A stretch of DNA of 64,000 nt from Nocardia sp. alder85J (GTDB lineage Bacteria > Actinomycetota > Actinomycetes > Mycobacteriales > Mycobacteriaceae): assembly GCF_020176955.2 (NCBI RefSeq), contig NZ_JAIUCZ020000005.1, forward strand, positions 62,001 through 126,000, in the 5' to 3' direction. The translations under genes and the position numbers were made by a program. The stretch's first letter is position 1, and each line of letters begins with the position of its first letter. Under the pieces are notes generated by a model. It saw only the letters and a list, made by a program, of their open reading frames with translations, was not told where the DNA came from and searched no databases. Shown here one piece after another: positions 34,164 to 42,087 of this stretch.

Positions 34164-34218
34164 TCCGGGGATATCCCCGCTTGATGCCTCTGCTAGCGTA
34201 AGCGGGGATGTCCCCGGA
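34164..34218. promoter_or_regulatory. Duplicated palindromic operator of the TetR/SnoaL-like divergent pair
   Basis: A 19-bp element at 34164-34182, centred on GGGGATATCCCC, recurs as its inverted copy at 34200-34218 (GGGGATGTCCCC core) with one mismatch. Centres are 36 bp apart. The first copy sits in the leader of the SnoaL-like gene and the second covers the start codon of the TetR gene, so binding would control both. Confidence 0.7.
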
Positions 34219-34834
34219 ATCAAGGCGGCCGGAGCCGCCGCAGCACCCCGAGCCCGGGCGCGAGGCATCGCGCCGGGGAACCGGCCGACGGCCGCGCGCC
34301 GACGGCAGGCGCACCTACGAGCGCCTGGTGGCCGTGGCGCGCACCAGCTTCGAGGAGCAGGGCCCCGGCGCGTCCCTGGACGGGATAGCGCGCCGCGCCG
34401 GCGTCGCCAATGCCACGCTCTACCGGCACTTCCCCACCCGGACCGACCTGCTGGTCGCGGTGTTCGCCGACGAGATCGACGAGTTGCTGCGGTCGGGCGA
34501 GGAGTCGGCCCGGGATCGGTCGCCACTGGCCGGATTGCGGCAGTGGCTGCTGCGGTACGCCGACCATGTCGCGAGCAAACAGGAATTGAGCAAGGCCCTC
34601 GACGGCGACGACGGCAGGAGCGCCTCCGCGCTCGTCGCGCAGTGGCGCGATTCGGTCCGGACGGTGGCTGCGCGCCTGTTGCGGCGCGCGCAGGAGTCCG
34701 GCACGGTCCGCCCGGACATCGACGCCGCCGATATCCTGACCGTCGCGGGCGGCATCGCCGTCACCGCCGGATCCGGCGAGCAACGCGAACGGCTGCTGGG
34801 GATGTTCGTCGACGGCCTACGACCGCACCCGTAG
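34208..34834 (+). CDS. TetR-family transcriptional regulator
   Basis: 208 residues. After an unusually Pro/Arg-rich N-terminal 35 residues comes a standard TetR helix-turn-helix (RLVAVARTSFEEQGPGASL, GIARRAGVANATLYRHFPTR), then a helical ligand-binding domain. The ATG at 34208 lies inside the operator, with a TAGCGT -10-like box only 7-12 nt upstream, so the mRNA may be leaderless. A shorter protein from a downstream start would cut the HTH. It autoregulates and controls the divergent SnoaL-like gene by inference. Confidence 0.85.
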   Translation: MSPESRRPEPPQHPEPGREASRRGTGRRPRADGRRTYERLVAVARTSFEEQGPGASLDGIARRAGVANATLYRHFPTRTDLLVAVFADEIDELLRSGEESARDRSPLAGLRQWLLRYADHVASKQELSKALDGDDGRSASALVAQWRDSVRTVAARLLRRAQESGTVRPDIDAADILTVAGGIAVTAGSGEQRERLLGMFVDGLRPHP

Positions 34835-34846
34835 CCGCACGGGAGA

Positions 34847-35053
34847 TTACGCCGCTATCGCCCGGCAGGCGAGGCAGTCGGCGGCGCGGGAGGTGGGCTC
34901 GGGGTGGCCCAGATCGATCAGCAGCGTCCAGCAGTAGCGCTTCATCTCGCACCGCTCGAGGGTGCAGTCCGCGTGGCGCTTGTTCAGCTCCGCGTGCATC
35001 TGGGTCGGTGTCAGCAGATGGCCGGGCCATTGGTGGAAGACTGGGTTGTCCAT
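34847..35053 (-). CDS. Cysteine-rich small protein
   Basis: 68 residues from ATG 35053 behind GAGGGAGTGAA. Five Cys (ADC-x4-C-x5-C, then DCLAC near the C-terminus) and an aromatic N-terminus (NPVFHQWPGHLLTP). No WhiB W-G-x2 turn is present, so it is not a normal WhiB protein, but the Cys spacing could bind zinc or an Fe-S cluster. Between a TetR gene and a GntR gene; own transcript or with the GntR gene upstream. Function unknown. Confidence 0.6.
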   Translation of the reverse strand: MDNPVFHQWPGHLLTPTQMHAELNKRHADCTLERCEMKRYCWTLLIDLGHPEPTSRAADCLACRAIAA

Positions 35054-35094
35054 TTCACTCCCTCGACATCCGGCGCGAAATCCCTGCTGCGCCA

Positions 35095-35883
35095 TCATGC
35101 AACAGATGACGCGTCAGCACCACGCTTTCCGAGTGAACTGTCTGAGTCAGTTCCGAGCAGTTGGGCAAACCGGACAACGACCCGTTCGTGGTACATCCCG
35201 AGTAGATCGGTGAACAGCGCCACCTGCGATTCGCCGGGCTGGGATCCGGACTCCCACACGGCGATCAGGGCCCGCCAGATCAGCACGTGCACATCGGGTG
35301 AGACGGCGTAGAAAGCCGTCACCGCCGCGGGCACGCCGAGGACCATGTCCGCGATCGAGTTGAGCACGGCGCGCTGAATGCCGTAGCCGAGCGCGGTCAG
35401 CAAGCGCCGGACCAGGCCCAGTTCGGCGGTCAGCAGCGCCACCGGATCCGGATTCTCCCCGCGGGCCAGCGATTCCAGTTCGTCGACCGCGGCGGTGAGT
35501 TCGGCGGCATCGACCAGGCCGGGACTGTCGGTGTAGGACAGCAGGGCGTACTGGACGATCACCTGCTCCTCGGCGACGAGGTCGGTGAACATCGCCGTCA
35601 CCGTGTCCGGATCGTCCATCGACAGCCGGAACAGCCGCCGATAGGTCTCCATGCCGCCCTCGGCGCGCACATCGCGCACGATGAATCCGCGGCGGGGATG
35701 CGCGTCGGCGAACCCGTCGGCCGCCAGCCGGCCCAGCACCAGTTGCGCGGTCGCGCGATTGACCTCGAACTCCTCGGCGATCCGCCGGATCGAGGGCATG
35801 GGCCGGCCGGGAGAATAGGTCCCGGCCACCACCCGCCGCGCCAGCACATCCACGATCCGAGCCACGATCGTCTCGTCTCGCAC
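35095..35883 (-). CDS. GntR-family regulator
   Basis: 262 residues from GTG 35883, 7 bp after the ABC1-kinase stop. Winged helix at residues about 5-70 (ETIVARIVDVLARRVVAGTYSPG, MPSIRRIAEEFEVNRATAQLVLGRL, GFADAHPRRGFIV). A helical C-terminal domain of about 180 residues has no clear FCD metal motif. The frame is open further upstream but without homology. Probably co-transcribed with the ABC1 kinase gene; its targets are not evident. Confidence 0.8.
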   Translation of the reverse strand: MRDETIVARIVDVLARRVVAGTYSPGRPMPSIRRIAEEFEVNRATAQLVLGRLAADGFADAHPRRGFIVRDVRAEGGMETYRRLFRLSMDDPDTVTAMFTDLVAEEQVIVQYALLSYTDSPGLVDAAELTAAVDELESLARGENPDPVALLTAELGLVRRLLTALGYGIQRAVLNSIADMVLGVPAAVTAFYAVSPDVHVLIWRALIAVWESGSQPGESQVALFTDLLGMYHERVVVRFAQLLGTDSDSSLGKRGADASSVA

Positions 35884-35890
35884 TACGATT

Positions 35891-37336
35891 TCACCCCTCC
35901 ACCAAGTCGGCATGCTCGGCCGCCGCCCGCGGCCGCTGTTCGTGCCGGTGCACCGCCTGTGCCAGATCCGGCCACCAGGACAGGAATTCACCACGGATCG
36001 GACCGGTCGCACCCAGCCGGCACATCGTGCCCATCGCCGTGAGCACCGCCCGGGCCACCACGGTCAGGTCCGGCGGTAATGTCATCTGCCGGAACACGTT
36101 CGAGACCCGCACGGCGGTGATCGCGTCCACCTGCTCGCGCAGCCAGTGCGGCGACAGCCGGAATTCGTCGTACCCCAGCACCTCCAGGAACGGCGCAGCG
36201 ACCGCCGCCAAGCCGTCGGCATCGAAATCGGCTGCCGGAGCGAGGAATCCGTGCCTCAGCAATACCGTCTCCAGATCTGCGGGCGGCTCGTTCAGCAGTG
36301 CGTCGGCGATGTCACCGAGCAGTTGCGCGAATCCGGGCGGAAAGGCCCCGCACGCACCGAAATCGACCACACCCAGCCGCCCGTCCGGCAGGACCAGCAG
36401 GTTCCCGGGATGAATATCGCTGTACAGCAAGCCGGTTCGGCGATGCGCGGCCGTGACGAACCGCAGCACCAGGAAGCCGACCCGGCCGTACTCGCCCGGA
36501 TCCACGGTGGCCTGCCACCGGGTGATCGGGGTGCCGTCCACCCAGTCCCCGACGATCACGTCGTCGGTGCAGGTCAGCACCGCGGGCACCACGAAATCCG
36601 GATCGCCCGCGAACGCCGTGGCGCAGGCCTGCTGATTGGCGGCCTCCTGACGATAGTCCAGTTCCTCACGCACACAAGTAGATACGGTCTCGATCACGGC
36701 CGCGACATCGGCGCCGGGCAGTACCGCCGAGAGTACGCCGGACAGGCTGCGCAGCCGCTGGAGATCCGCGTGCACCGCCGCCCGGATCCCCGGGTACATG
36801 ATCTTCACCGCGACCGGGCGGCCGTCGTGCCAGACCGCCCGGTGCACCTGACCCAGCGAGGCCGCGGCCGCGGGCCGATCCTCGAAGTCCCGGAAGCTGT
36901 CGCGCCAGTCCGGCCCCAGGTTCGCGGCCAGCACCTGATGCACCAGGCCTGGCAGCATCGGCGGCACCGAATCCTGCAACCGGGCCAGCATCGCGGCGCC
37001 CAGTTCCGCGAACTCCGCGCCGACGATCGAACCCCACCCGAACGGCAGTGCCGTGCAATAGATTCCGGCCAGCTGGCCGACCTTGGCGGCGCACCCCTTC
37101 AACTCCCCCAGCACCGCCACCAGATGCTCGGCCGTGCGCAACCGGATGTCCCGGCCGATCTCCTCCCGCGACCGCCCGGCCAGCCGGCGACCGACCCCGG
37201 CCAGCCGCCGGGCGGAATAGGCGACCGGCACGGAGGCCACCTTCACATCCCGGACCAGCCTCGAGGTCGGCGGCCGCCCGCTGCGACGCAGCGGGATGAC
37301 CCGCCCGCCTGCCCGTGCACTCTTGTCGTCCGCCAT
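35891..37336 (-). CDS. ABC1/UbiB-family atypical kinase
   Basis: 481 residues. UbiB-family signatures: LKGCAAKVGQLAG (the KxGQ motif), the Ala-rich AAASLGQVH in place of a P-loop, VAVKIMYPG with the ATP-contact Lys, SDIHPGNLLV and VVDFGACG. These atypical kinases act on lipid or quinone-related processes, often as ATPases. No C-terminal membrane helix is obvious. First gene of a likely two-gene operon with a GntR regulator. Confidence 0.88.
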   Translation of the reverse strand: MADDKSARAGGRVIPLRRSGRPPTSRLVRDVKVASVPVAYSARRLAGVGRRLAGRSREEIGRDIRLRTAEHLVAVLGELKGCAAKVGQLAGIYCTALPFGWGSIVGAEFAELGAAMLARLQDSVPPMLPGLVHQVLAANLGPDWRDSFRDFEDRPAAAASLGQVHRAVWHDGRPVAVKIMYPGIRAAVHADLQRLRSLSGVLSAVLPGADVAAVIETVSTCVREELDYRQEAANQQACATAFAGDPDFVVPAVLTCTDDVIVGDWVDGTPITRWQATVDPGEYGRVGFLVLRFVTAAHRRTGLLYSDIHPGNLLVLPDGRLGVVDFGACGAFPPGFAQLLGDIADALLNEPPADLETVLLRHGFLAPAADFDADGLAAVAAPFLEVLGYDEFRLSPHWLREQVDAITAVRVSNVFRQMTLPPDLTVVARAVLTAMGTMCRLGATGPIRGEFLSWWPDLAQAVHRHEQRPRAAAEHADLVEG

Positions 37337-37508
37337 CGCCCCGCCGCTGTCGTCTCACCTGTTGCCAGTGGAATGCAGTGTTGCACATACGACGCCGCGA
37401 GAAGCCGGTTCGGATCGTCACCTGCGACGAACGGGACGCGGGACCCGGACCGGGGACGACGTTTGTGCCTCACCGGCCCCGCTCCGCAGTGTCAACATCG
37501 AAGATCTA

Positions 37509-37526
37509 CACTGTAGGCATACAGTG
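37509..37526 (+). promoter_or_regulatory. Inverted repeat overlapping the glycosyltransferase start
   Basis: Perfect 7-bp arms CACTGTA and TACAGTG around GGCA. The second arm ends in the GTG start codon itself, so a bound protein would block transcription or initiation. The CTGT-N6-ACAG core has the wrong spacing for an Escherichia-type LexA box. Confidence 0.45.
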
Positions 37527-38756
37527 ATAACCCACCTCTATTCCGGGCAGGCCCATCCGATCACCGAATCACCACCGCTGGACCCGATCGTCGCGACAAA
37601 AGTAAGGCTGCAGAACTTGATATCGTTCATCTGGTCTCCGGGGAATCCGCTGCCCGCAGGCACCGGCGGCTCGGAAAACTACACCGTCGGACACGTCCGG
37701 GAACTGAATCGGCGCGGTGAACCCGCACAGGTGGTCACAGTCGGCCTCGGGATCGAGGATGGCAGGCACGAGTTCCCCGATGTCCCGTTCCGCGCGCTGT
37801 CGGCGCTCACCGAAGTCGCCGAGCTGGACGGCACCGTCGTTTTCGTCAACGAACCGCATGATGTCGCGACGAGGCAACCGGCCTTTCTCATCCTGCACAA
37901 CCCGCCGCCCATCCGGGAACGGCACCGAGCGTTCGCAGTCGACGGAACCAGGGATCGGGCGCTGATAGTCACCAGCCGGTACGCCGCGCAGCTGTGGTCG
38001 GCCTATCTGGACGTCGACATCTCCACCATCAGTGTCGTCTACCCGTTCGCCGAGCCATGTTTCGCGACGCAGGTGCGGGAGACCAACGACACCGGCAGGA
38101 CCCGCGTGTTGTTCGCGGGCAGGCTGAGCCCGGAGAAGGGCGTCTACACGCTGTTGGAGACCCTGCACATCGACATCATCGAGCAGGATCCGGAACTCAC
38201 GTTCACGGCTACCACGGCAGGCGTGGACAAGCCGCAGGGAAAGATCATCGAACGATTGCTGGCCGAGCATCCGGCGATCTCGGTCGTCCCGACACGGAAG
38301 ACCGCGGAGAGCATGGCGGGCCTGATGACCGCGCACGATATCGTGGTGATGCCTTCCAACAGCCAATACTGGCACGAAACCTTCGGCATCGTCTCGATCG
38401 AGGCCCAGCATTCGGGTTGCCGGGTGGTCGCCTCCGACGACGGCGGGCTGCCGGAAACAGACTGCGGCGGAGTGGTTCTCATTGCACCGGACAATGCCGA
38501 GGCACTGGCCTGGGGTATCCGTGCGGCGATCGACAGCGGTCCCCTGCCCGACGCGTTCCGGCGTGCCGCCGGGCTGGAATTCACCGTCGGACAGTCGGTG
38601 GACACGCTGCTGAGCGTGTTCACCCGGCCGTTGCCCGTATCTCCGCGAGCCATCGTGCGGCAACTCGAGGAACTGATCCTGGCGCCGTCGACCGTGGAAT
38701 CGGATTCGTGCCTGCGGCTGCAGGGTGTCGGCGGAAGCCCTGATTCGAGGCCGTGA
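37524..38756 (+). CDS. GT4-type glycosyltransferase
   Basis: 410 residues if started at GTG 37524; the frame is open upstream and the start is uncertain. GT-B fold: N-terminal SPGNPLPAGTGGSENYTVGHVREL, the family's Gly-rich donor/acceptor loop, and the C-terminal half with RVLFAGRLSPEKGVYTLLE, DIVVMPSNSQYWHETFGIVSIEAQ (the GT4 E-x7-E type motif) and VASDDGGLPE. Retaining GT4 enzymes transfer sugars from nucleotide-sugars to envelope or secondary-metabolite acceptors. Monocistronic, ending at a bidirectional terminator. Confidence 0.85.
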   Translation: MITHLYSGQAHPITESPPLDPIVATKVRLQNLISFIWSPGNPLPAGTGGSENYTVGHVRELNRRGEPAQVVTVGLGIEDGRHEFPDVPFRALSALTEVAELDGTVVFVNEPHDVATRQPAFLILHNPPPIRERHRAFAVDGTRDRALIVTSRYAAQLWSAYLDVDISTISVVYPFAEPCFATQVRETNDTGRTRVLFAGRLSPEKGVYTLLETLHIDIIEQDPELTFTATTAGVDKPQGKIIERLLAEHPAISVVPTRKTAESMAGLMTAHDIVVMPSNSQYWHETFGIVSIEAQHSGCRVVASDDGGLPETDCGGVVLIAPDNAEALAWGIRAAIDSGPLPDAFRRAAGLEFTVGQSVDTLLSVFTRPLPVSPRAIVRQLEELILAPSTVESDSCLRLQGVGGSPDSRP

Positions 38757-38759
38757 CCG

Positions 38760-38790
38760 GAGGCTGTTTCCCGAAGCGGGAAACAGCCTC
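38760..38790. terminator. Strong bidirectional terminator hairpin
   Basis: Perfect 14-bp stem GAGGCTGTTTCCCG / CGGGAAACAGCCTC with an AAG loop, exactly between the stops of the convergent glycosyltransferase and acyl-CoA dehydrogenase genes (4 bp from each). Confidence 0.85.
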
Positions 38791-38793
38791 TCG

Positions 38794-39945
38794 TCAGCGC
38801 AGGCCGAGATCCTTGGCGATGATGGTCTTCATCACCTCGCTGGTCCCGGCGTAGATGCGGGCCACCCGGGCGTCGGTGTAGAGGCGGGCGATGGGGTATT
38901 CCATCATGTAGCCGTAGCCGCCGAACAGTTGCAGGCAGCGGTCGACCACCCGGGCCTGCACCTCGGTGCAGAACAGTTTGGTGCGCGCCGCGTCGGGGGC
39001 CGACAGCCGGTTCTCCACCAGTTCCAGCACCGCGCGATCCAGCATCGCCTGCGCCGCTTCGACTTCCGCGGACATGGCGGCCAGTTCGAACTTCGTGTTC
39101 TGGAACCCGGCGACGGCTTGGCCGAACACCTTGCGTTCCTTGACGTAATCGATGGTCGCGGCGATGGCGGCGTGCGCCTGCGCGACCGAACCCGTTGCCA
39201 CGGTGATGCGTTCCTGGGCCAGATTGTGGCCGAGGTAGGAGAAGGCGGCGCCCTCCTCGCCGAGGCGGTTGGTGACCGGGACCCGGACGTTGTCGAAGTG
39301 CAGTTCGACGGTGTCCTGGACCTTGCAGCCCATCTTGTCGAGGATGCGGCCCTTGGTGAAACCGGGGCGGCCGCTCTCGACCACGATCAGGGTGAGGCCC
39401 GCGCGGCGGTTGTCCGGATCGGTGGAGGTGCGGGCGGCGACGATCACCAGATCGGCGAGCAGACCACCGGTGATGAAGGTCTTACCGCCGTTGATGACGT
39501 ACTCGTCGCCGTCGCGGACCGCGGTGGTGCGCATCCCGGCCAGATCCGAGCCGGTGCCCGGTTCGGTCATGCCGATCGCGGTGAGCAGGGTGCCGTCGGC
39601 CAGGCCGGGGAACCAGCGGTCGCGCTGTTCGGCATTCGCGTATTCCAGGAAATACGGCAGGATGACGTCGATCTGGGTGCGGACGGTGCTCAGCGTGACC
39701 TGAGCGCGGTACGCCTCCTCCTGCAACACCATGTTGTAGCGGTAGTCCCGGTCACCGGCGCCGCCGTACTGCTCGGGGATGGCGGTGCCGAGCAGGCCCA
39801 GCGCGCCGAGCTTCTCGAACACCTCACGGGGCATCCGGCCGGCCTTCTCCCACTCCGGATAGTGCGGGACGACCTCCTTCTCGATGAACTCCCGCGCCAG
39901 TTGGCGGAAGGCGTCGTGGTCTTCGGTGAAAATATCGCGGCGCAC
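38794..39945 (-). CDS. Acyl-CoA dehydrogenase
   Basis: 383 residues from GTG 39945, set by AGGAGG at 39954-39959. Typical ACAD order: N-terminal helices, FAD/substrate motif GMTEPGTGSDLAGM, ITGGLLADLVIV, then the C-terminal bundle with catalytic-Glu-region GGYGYMMEYPIARLYTDARV and IYAGTSEVMK. Introduces a 2,3-double bond into an acyl-CoA with ETF as acceptor. Last gene of the long minus-strand catabolic operon. Confidence 0.93.
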   Translation of the reverse strand: MRRDIFTEDHDAFRQLAREFIEKEVVPHYPEWEKAGRMPREVFEKLGALGLLGTAIPEQYGGAGDRDYRYNMVLQEEAYRAQVTLSTVRTQIDVILPYFLEYANAEQRDRWFPGLADGTLLTAIGMTEPGTGSDLAGMRTTAVRDGDEYVINGGKTFITGGLLADLVIVAARTSTDPDNRRAGLTLIVVESGRPGFTKGRILDKMGCKVQDTVELHFDNVRVPVTNRLGEEGAAFSYLGHNLAQERITVATGSVAQAHAAIAATIDYVKERKVFGQAVAGFQNTKFELAAMSAEVEAAQAMLDRAVLELVENRLSAPDAARTKLFCTEVQARVVDRCLQLFGGYGYMMEYPIARLYTDARVARIYAGTSEVMKTIIAKDLGLR

Positions 39946-39956
39946 GAAAATACCTC

Positions 39957-41102
39957 CTAGGCAACGAGTTCGACGATGGTGGCGTTGGCGGTGCCGCCGC
40001 CCTCGCACATGGTCTGCAAGCCGTAGCGAATGTCGTTGTCCCGCAGGTGGTTGATCAGGCGGGTCATCAGCACCGCACCCGAGCCGCCGAGCGGGTGGCC
40101 CAGGGCGATGGCGCCGCCGAGCGGGTTGGTGCGCGCCGGATCGGCGCCGGTCTCGGCCAGCCAGGCCAGCGGCACCGGCGCGAACGCCTCGTTCACCTCG
40201 AAGGCGCCGATCTCGTCGATGGACAGGCCGGTCTTGCGCAGCACCTTCTCGGTCGCGGGGATCGGGCCGGTGAGCATCATGACCGGGTCGGAACCGGCCA
40301 CCGCGCCGCCGCGGTAGCGGACGATCGGGGCCAGGCCCAGGGTCTGGGCGAGTTCCGGGGTGGTGACCAGCAGGGCGGCCGCGCCGTCGGAGATCTGCGA
40401 GGAGTTGCCCGCGTGCAGGACGCCGTCCTCGCGGAAGGAGGGCTTCAGGTTGGCGAGCTTCTCGGCGGTGGTGCCGCGGCGGATGCCCTCGTCGGCGGTG
40501 ATCACGCCGGATTCGGTGGGTACCGGGACGATCTGGGCTTCGAAGGCGCCCGCGTCCTGGGCGGCGGCGGCCAGTTCGTGTGAGCGCACCGAGTATTCGT
40601 CGACTGCCGCGCGGTCGAAGCCCCACTTCTGCGCGATCAGCTCCGCGCCGATGCCCTGGTTGAATTCGACAGTGTTGTAGCGGGCCAACGCTTTCGGGCC
40701 GTAGGGCATGCCGGTGCCCCGGGCCGCGCCCAGCGGCACCCGGCTCATCGACTCGACACCGCCGGCGACCACCACGTCCTGCTGGCCGGACATCACCGCC
40801 TGCACCGCGAAATCCAGCGCCTGCTGGCTGGATCCGCAGGCGCGGTTGACCGTGGTGGCGGGCACGCTCTCCGGCCAGCCCGCGGCCAGCACCGAGTAGC
40901 GGCCGATATTGCTGGACTGGTCACCGACACCCGAGACACAGCCCCAGATCACGTCGTCCACGATCACCGGATCGATCCCGGTCCGCTCGACCAGCGCGTT
41001 CAGCACGATCGCGGACAGATCCGCCGGATGCACCGAGGACAGGCCGCCGTTGCGCTTGCCGACGGGGGTGCGCACGGCCTCGACTATCACTACTTCCCGC
41101 AT
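39957..41102 (-). CDS. Acetyl-CoA acyltransferase (thiolase)
   Basis: 381 residues. Nucleophilic Cys in VNRACGSSQQAL (about residue 88), C-terminal His in GHPLGGSGA and second catalytic Cys in MCEGGGTANA. Full-length degradative thiolase of the FadA type, cleaving 3-ketoacyl-CoA to acetyl- or propionyl-CoA. Its leader contains the 24-bp tandem repeat at 41164-41273. The stop lies inside the ribosome site of the next gene. Confidence 0.93.
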   Translation of the reverse strand: MREVVIVEAVRTPVGKRNGGLSSVHPADLSAIVLNALVERTGIDPVIVDDVIWGCVSGVGDQSSNIGRYSVLAAGWPESVPATTVNRACGSSQQALDFAVQAVMSGQQDVVVAGGVESMSRVPLGAARGTGMPYGPKALARYNTVEFNQGIGAELIAQKWGFDRAAVDEYSVRSHELAAAAQDAGAFEAQIVPVPTESGVITADEGIRRGTTAEKLANLKPSFREDGVLHAGNSSQISDGAAALLVTTPELAQTLGLAPIVRYRGGAVAGSDPVMMLTGPIPATEKVLRKTGLSIDEIGAFEVNEAFAPVPLAWLAETGADPARTNPLGGAIALGHPLGGSGAVLMTRLINHLRDNDIRYGLQTMCEGGGTANATIVELVA

Positions 41103-41163
41103 GTACTTCCCTCACTCTGCCGTGTGTTTCGCCGGATCGCCCTCGCGACCGGAACTGTCTGTA

Positions 41164-41273
41164 CCGCCGCGGTGCCCCACTCGCGGCCCGCCGCGGTGCT
41201 CCACTCGCGGCCCGCCGCGGTGCCCCACTCGCGGCCCGCCGCGGTGCCCCACTCGCGGCCCGCCGCGGTGCAC
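41164..41273. repeat. 24-bp tandem repeat, about 4.6 copies
   Basis: Head-to-tail copies begin at 41164, 41188, 41212, 41236 and (partial) 41260. Each begins CCGCCGCGG and ends ACTCGCGGC; the second copy has one C-to-T change. It lies in the 184-bp gap between the enoyl-CoA hydratase stop and the thiolase start. The unit holds CCGCGG (SacII-type) sequences, making strong RNA structure likely. A copy-number-variable minisatellite is probable. Confidence 0.9.
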
Positions 41274-41286
41274 CGGCTGCCCGGGT

Positions 41287-42087
41287 TCACTTGTTCACCG
41301 AAGGCCGCGGGGCGGCCCAGCGGCCCGTGTAGGTCGGCGTGCGCTTCGCGGCGAATGCCGCGTACGCCTCGGTCGCGTCGGCGGTGCCGAAATTCATGGC
41401 CTGCGCACGCTGTTCGCCGGCCAGCGCCTCGCGCAGGGTGCGGTCGCCGCCCTCGTTGAGCAGGGCCTTGGTCTGCGCCAGCGCGATCGGCGGACCGGCG
41501 GCCAGCCGGTCGGTGAGATCGTCGACGAAGCCGTCGATCTCGGGCTGCGGCACCACCCAGGTCACCAGGTTCAGCGCGTGCGCCTCGGCGGCGTCGATCG
41601 TCTCCGCCAGCAGCGCAAGGCGTTTCGCCTGTTGCAGGCCGATCAGCTTGGGCAGCAGCCAGGAGCCGCCGAAATCCAGCGACAGGCCGCGCTTGGCGAA
41701 GATCTGGGAGAAGCTGGATTCCGGGGTCGCGACGACCAGATCGCAGCCGAGCGCCAGATTCCAGCCCGCACCGACGGCCACCCCGGTCACCTTCGCGACG
41801 GTCGGCAGTGGCAGCTCGTGCAGCAGCAGCGCCACCTCGTTCATCAAGCGCACCTTGTACATCGGGTGCGTGTCGTCCCCGGCGGCCAGATCCGAGCCGG
41901 AGCAGAACGCGCCCCCGGCGCCGGTGACCACCAGCGCGCGGATCGACGGATCGGTGCCGGTCTCGGTGAGCGTGTCGCGCAACGTCAGCCACAGCGGCCG
42001 GTCGATCGCGTTCTTGCGGGCCGGTCGGTTCAGCGTCAGCGTCCGCACGCCGTCGCGATCGGTGATCAGCAGGGCCGACCCGGTCAC
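41287..42087 (-). CDS. Enoyl-CoA hydratase/isomerase family protein
   Basis: 266 residues from GTG 42087, overlapping the CaiB stop (GTGA). Crotonase motifs: the oxyanion-hole region GAGGAFCSGSDLAAG and GVAVGAGWNLALGCDLVVA, followed by FSQIFAKRGLSLDFGGSWLLPKLIG. One of the two classical catalytic Glu positions is an Asp in the LSLDFGGSW segment, as in PaaG/DCI-type isomerase-hydratases. Third step of beta-oxidation in this operon. Confidence 0.9.
   Translation of the reverse strand: MTGSALLITDRDGVRTLTLNRPARKNAIDRPLWLTLRDTLTETGTDPSIRALVVTGAGGAFCSGSDLAAGDDTHPMYKVRLMNEVALLLHELPLPTVAKVTGVAVGAGWNLALGCDLVVATPESSFSQIFAKRGLSLDFGGSWLLPKLIGLQQAKRLALLAETIDAAEAHALNLVTWVVPQPEIDGFVDDLTDRLAAGPPIALAQTKALLNEGGDRTLREALAGEQRAQAMNFGTADATEAYAAFAAKRTPTYTGRWAAPRPSVNK

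Noticed and set aside
34847..35053. WhiB-family Fe-S regulator
   Set aside because: Has five Cys but lacks the WhiB Cys spacing and the G-[VI]-W-G turn and basic tail.
37509..37526. SOS (LexA) box before the glycosyltransferase
   Set aside because: CTGT and ACAG are 6 bp apart, not the spacing of a LexA box, and the flanking sequence does not match an actinobacterial one.
41164..41273. CRISPR-like repeat array
   Set aside because: Copies are directly tandem without spacers and no cas genes are present; it is a minisatellite.
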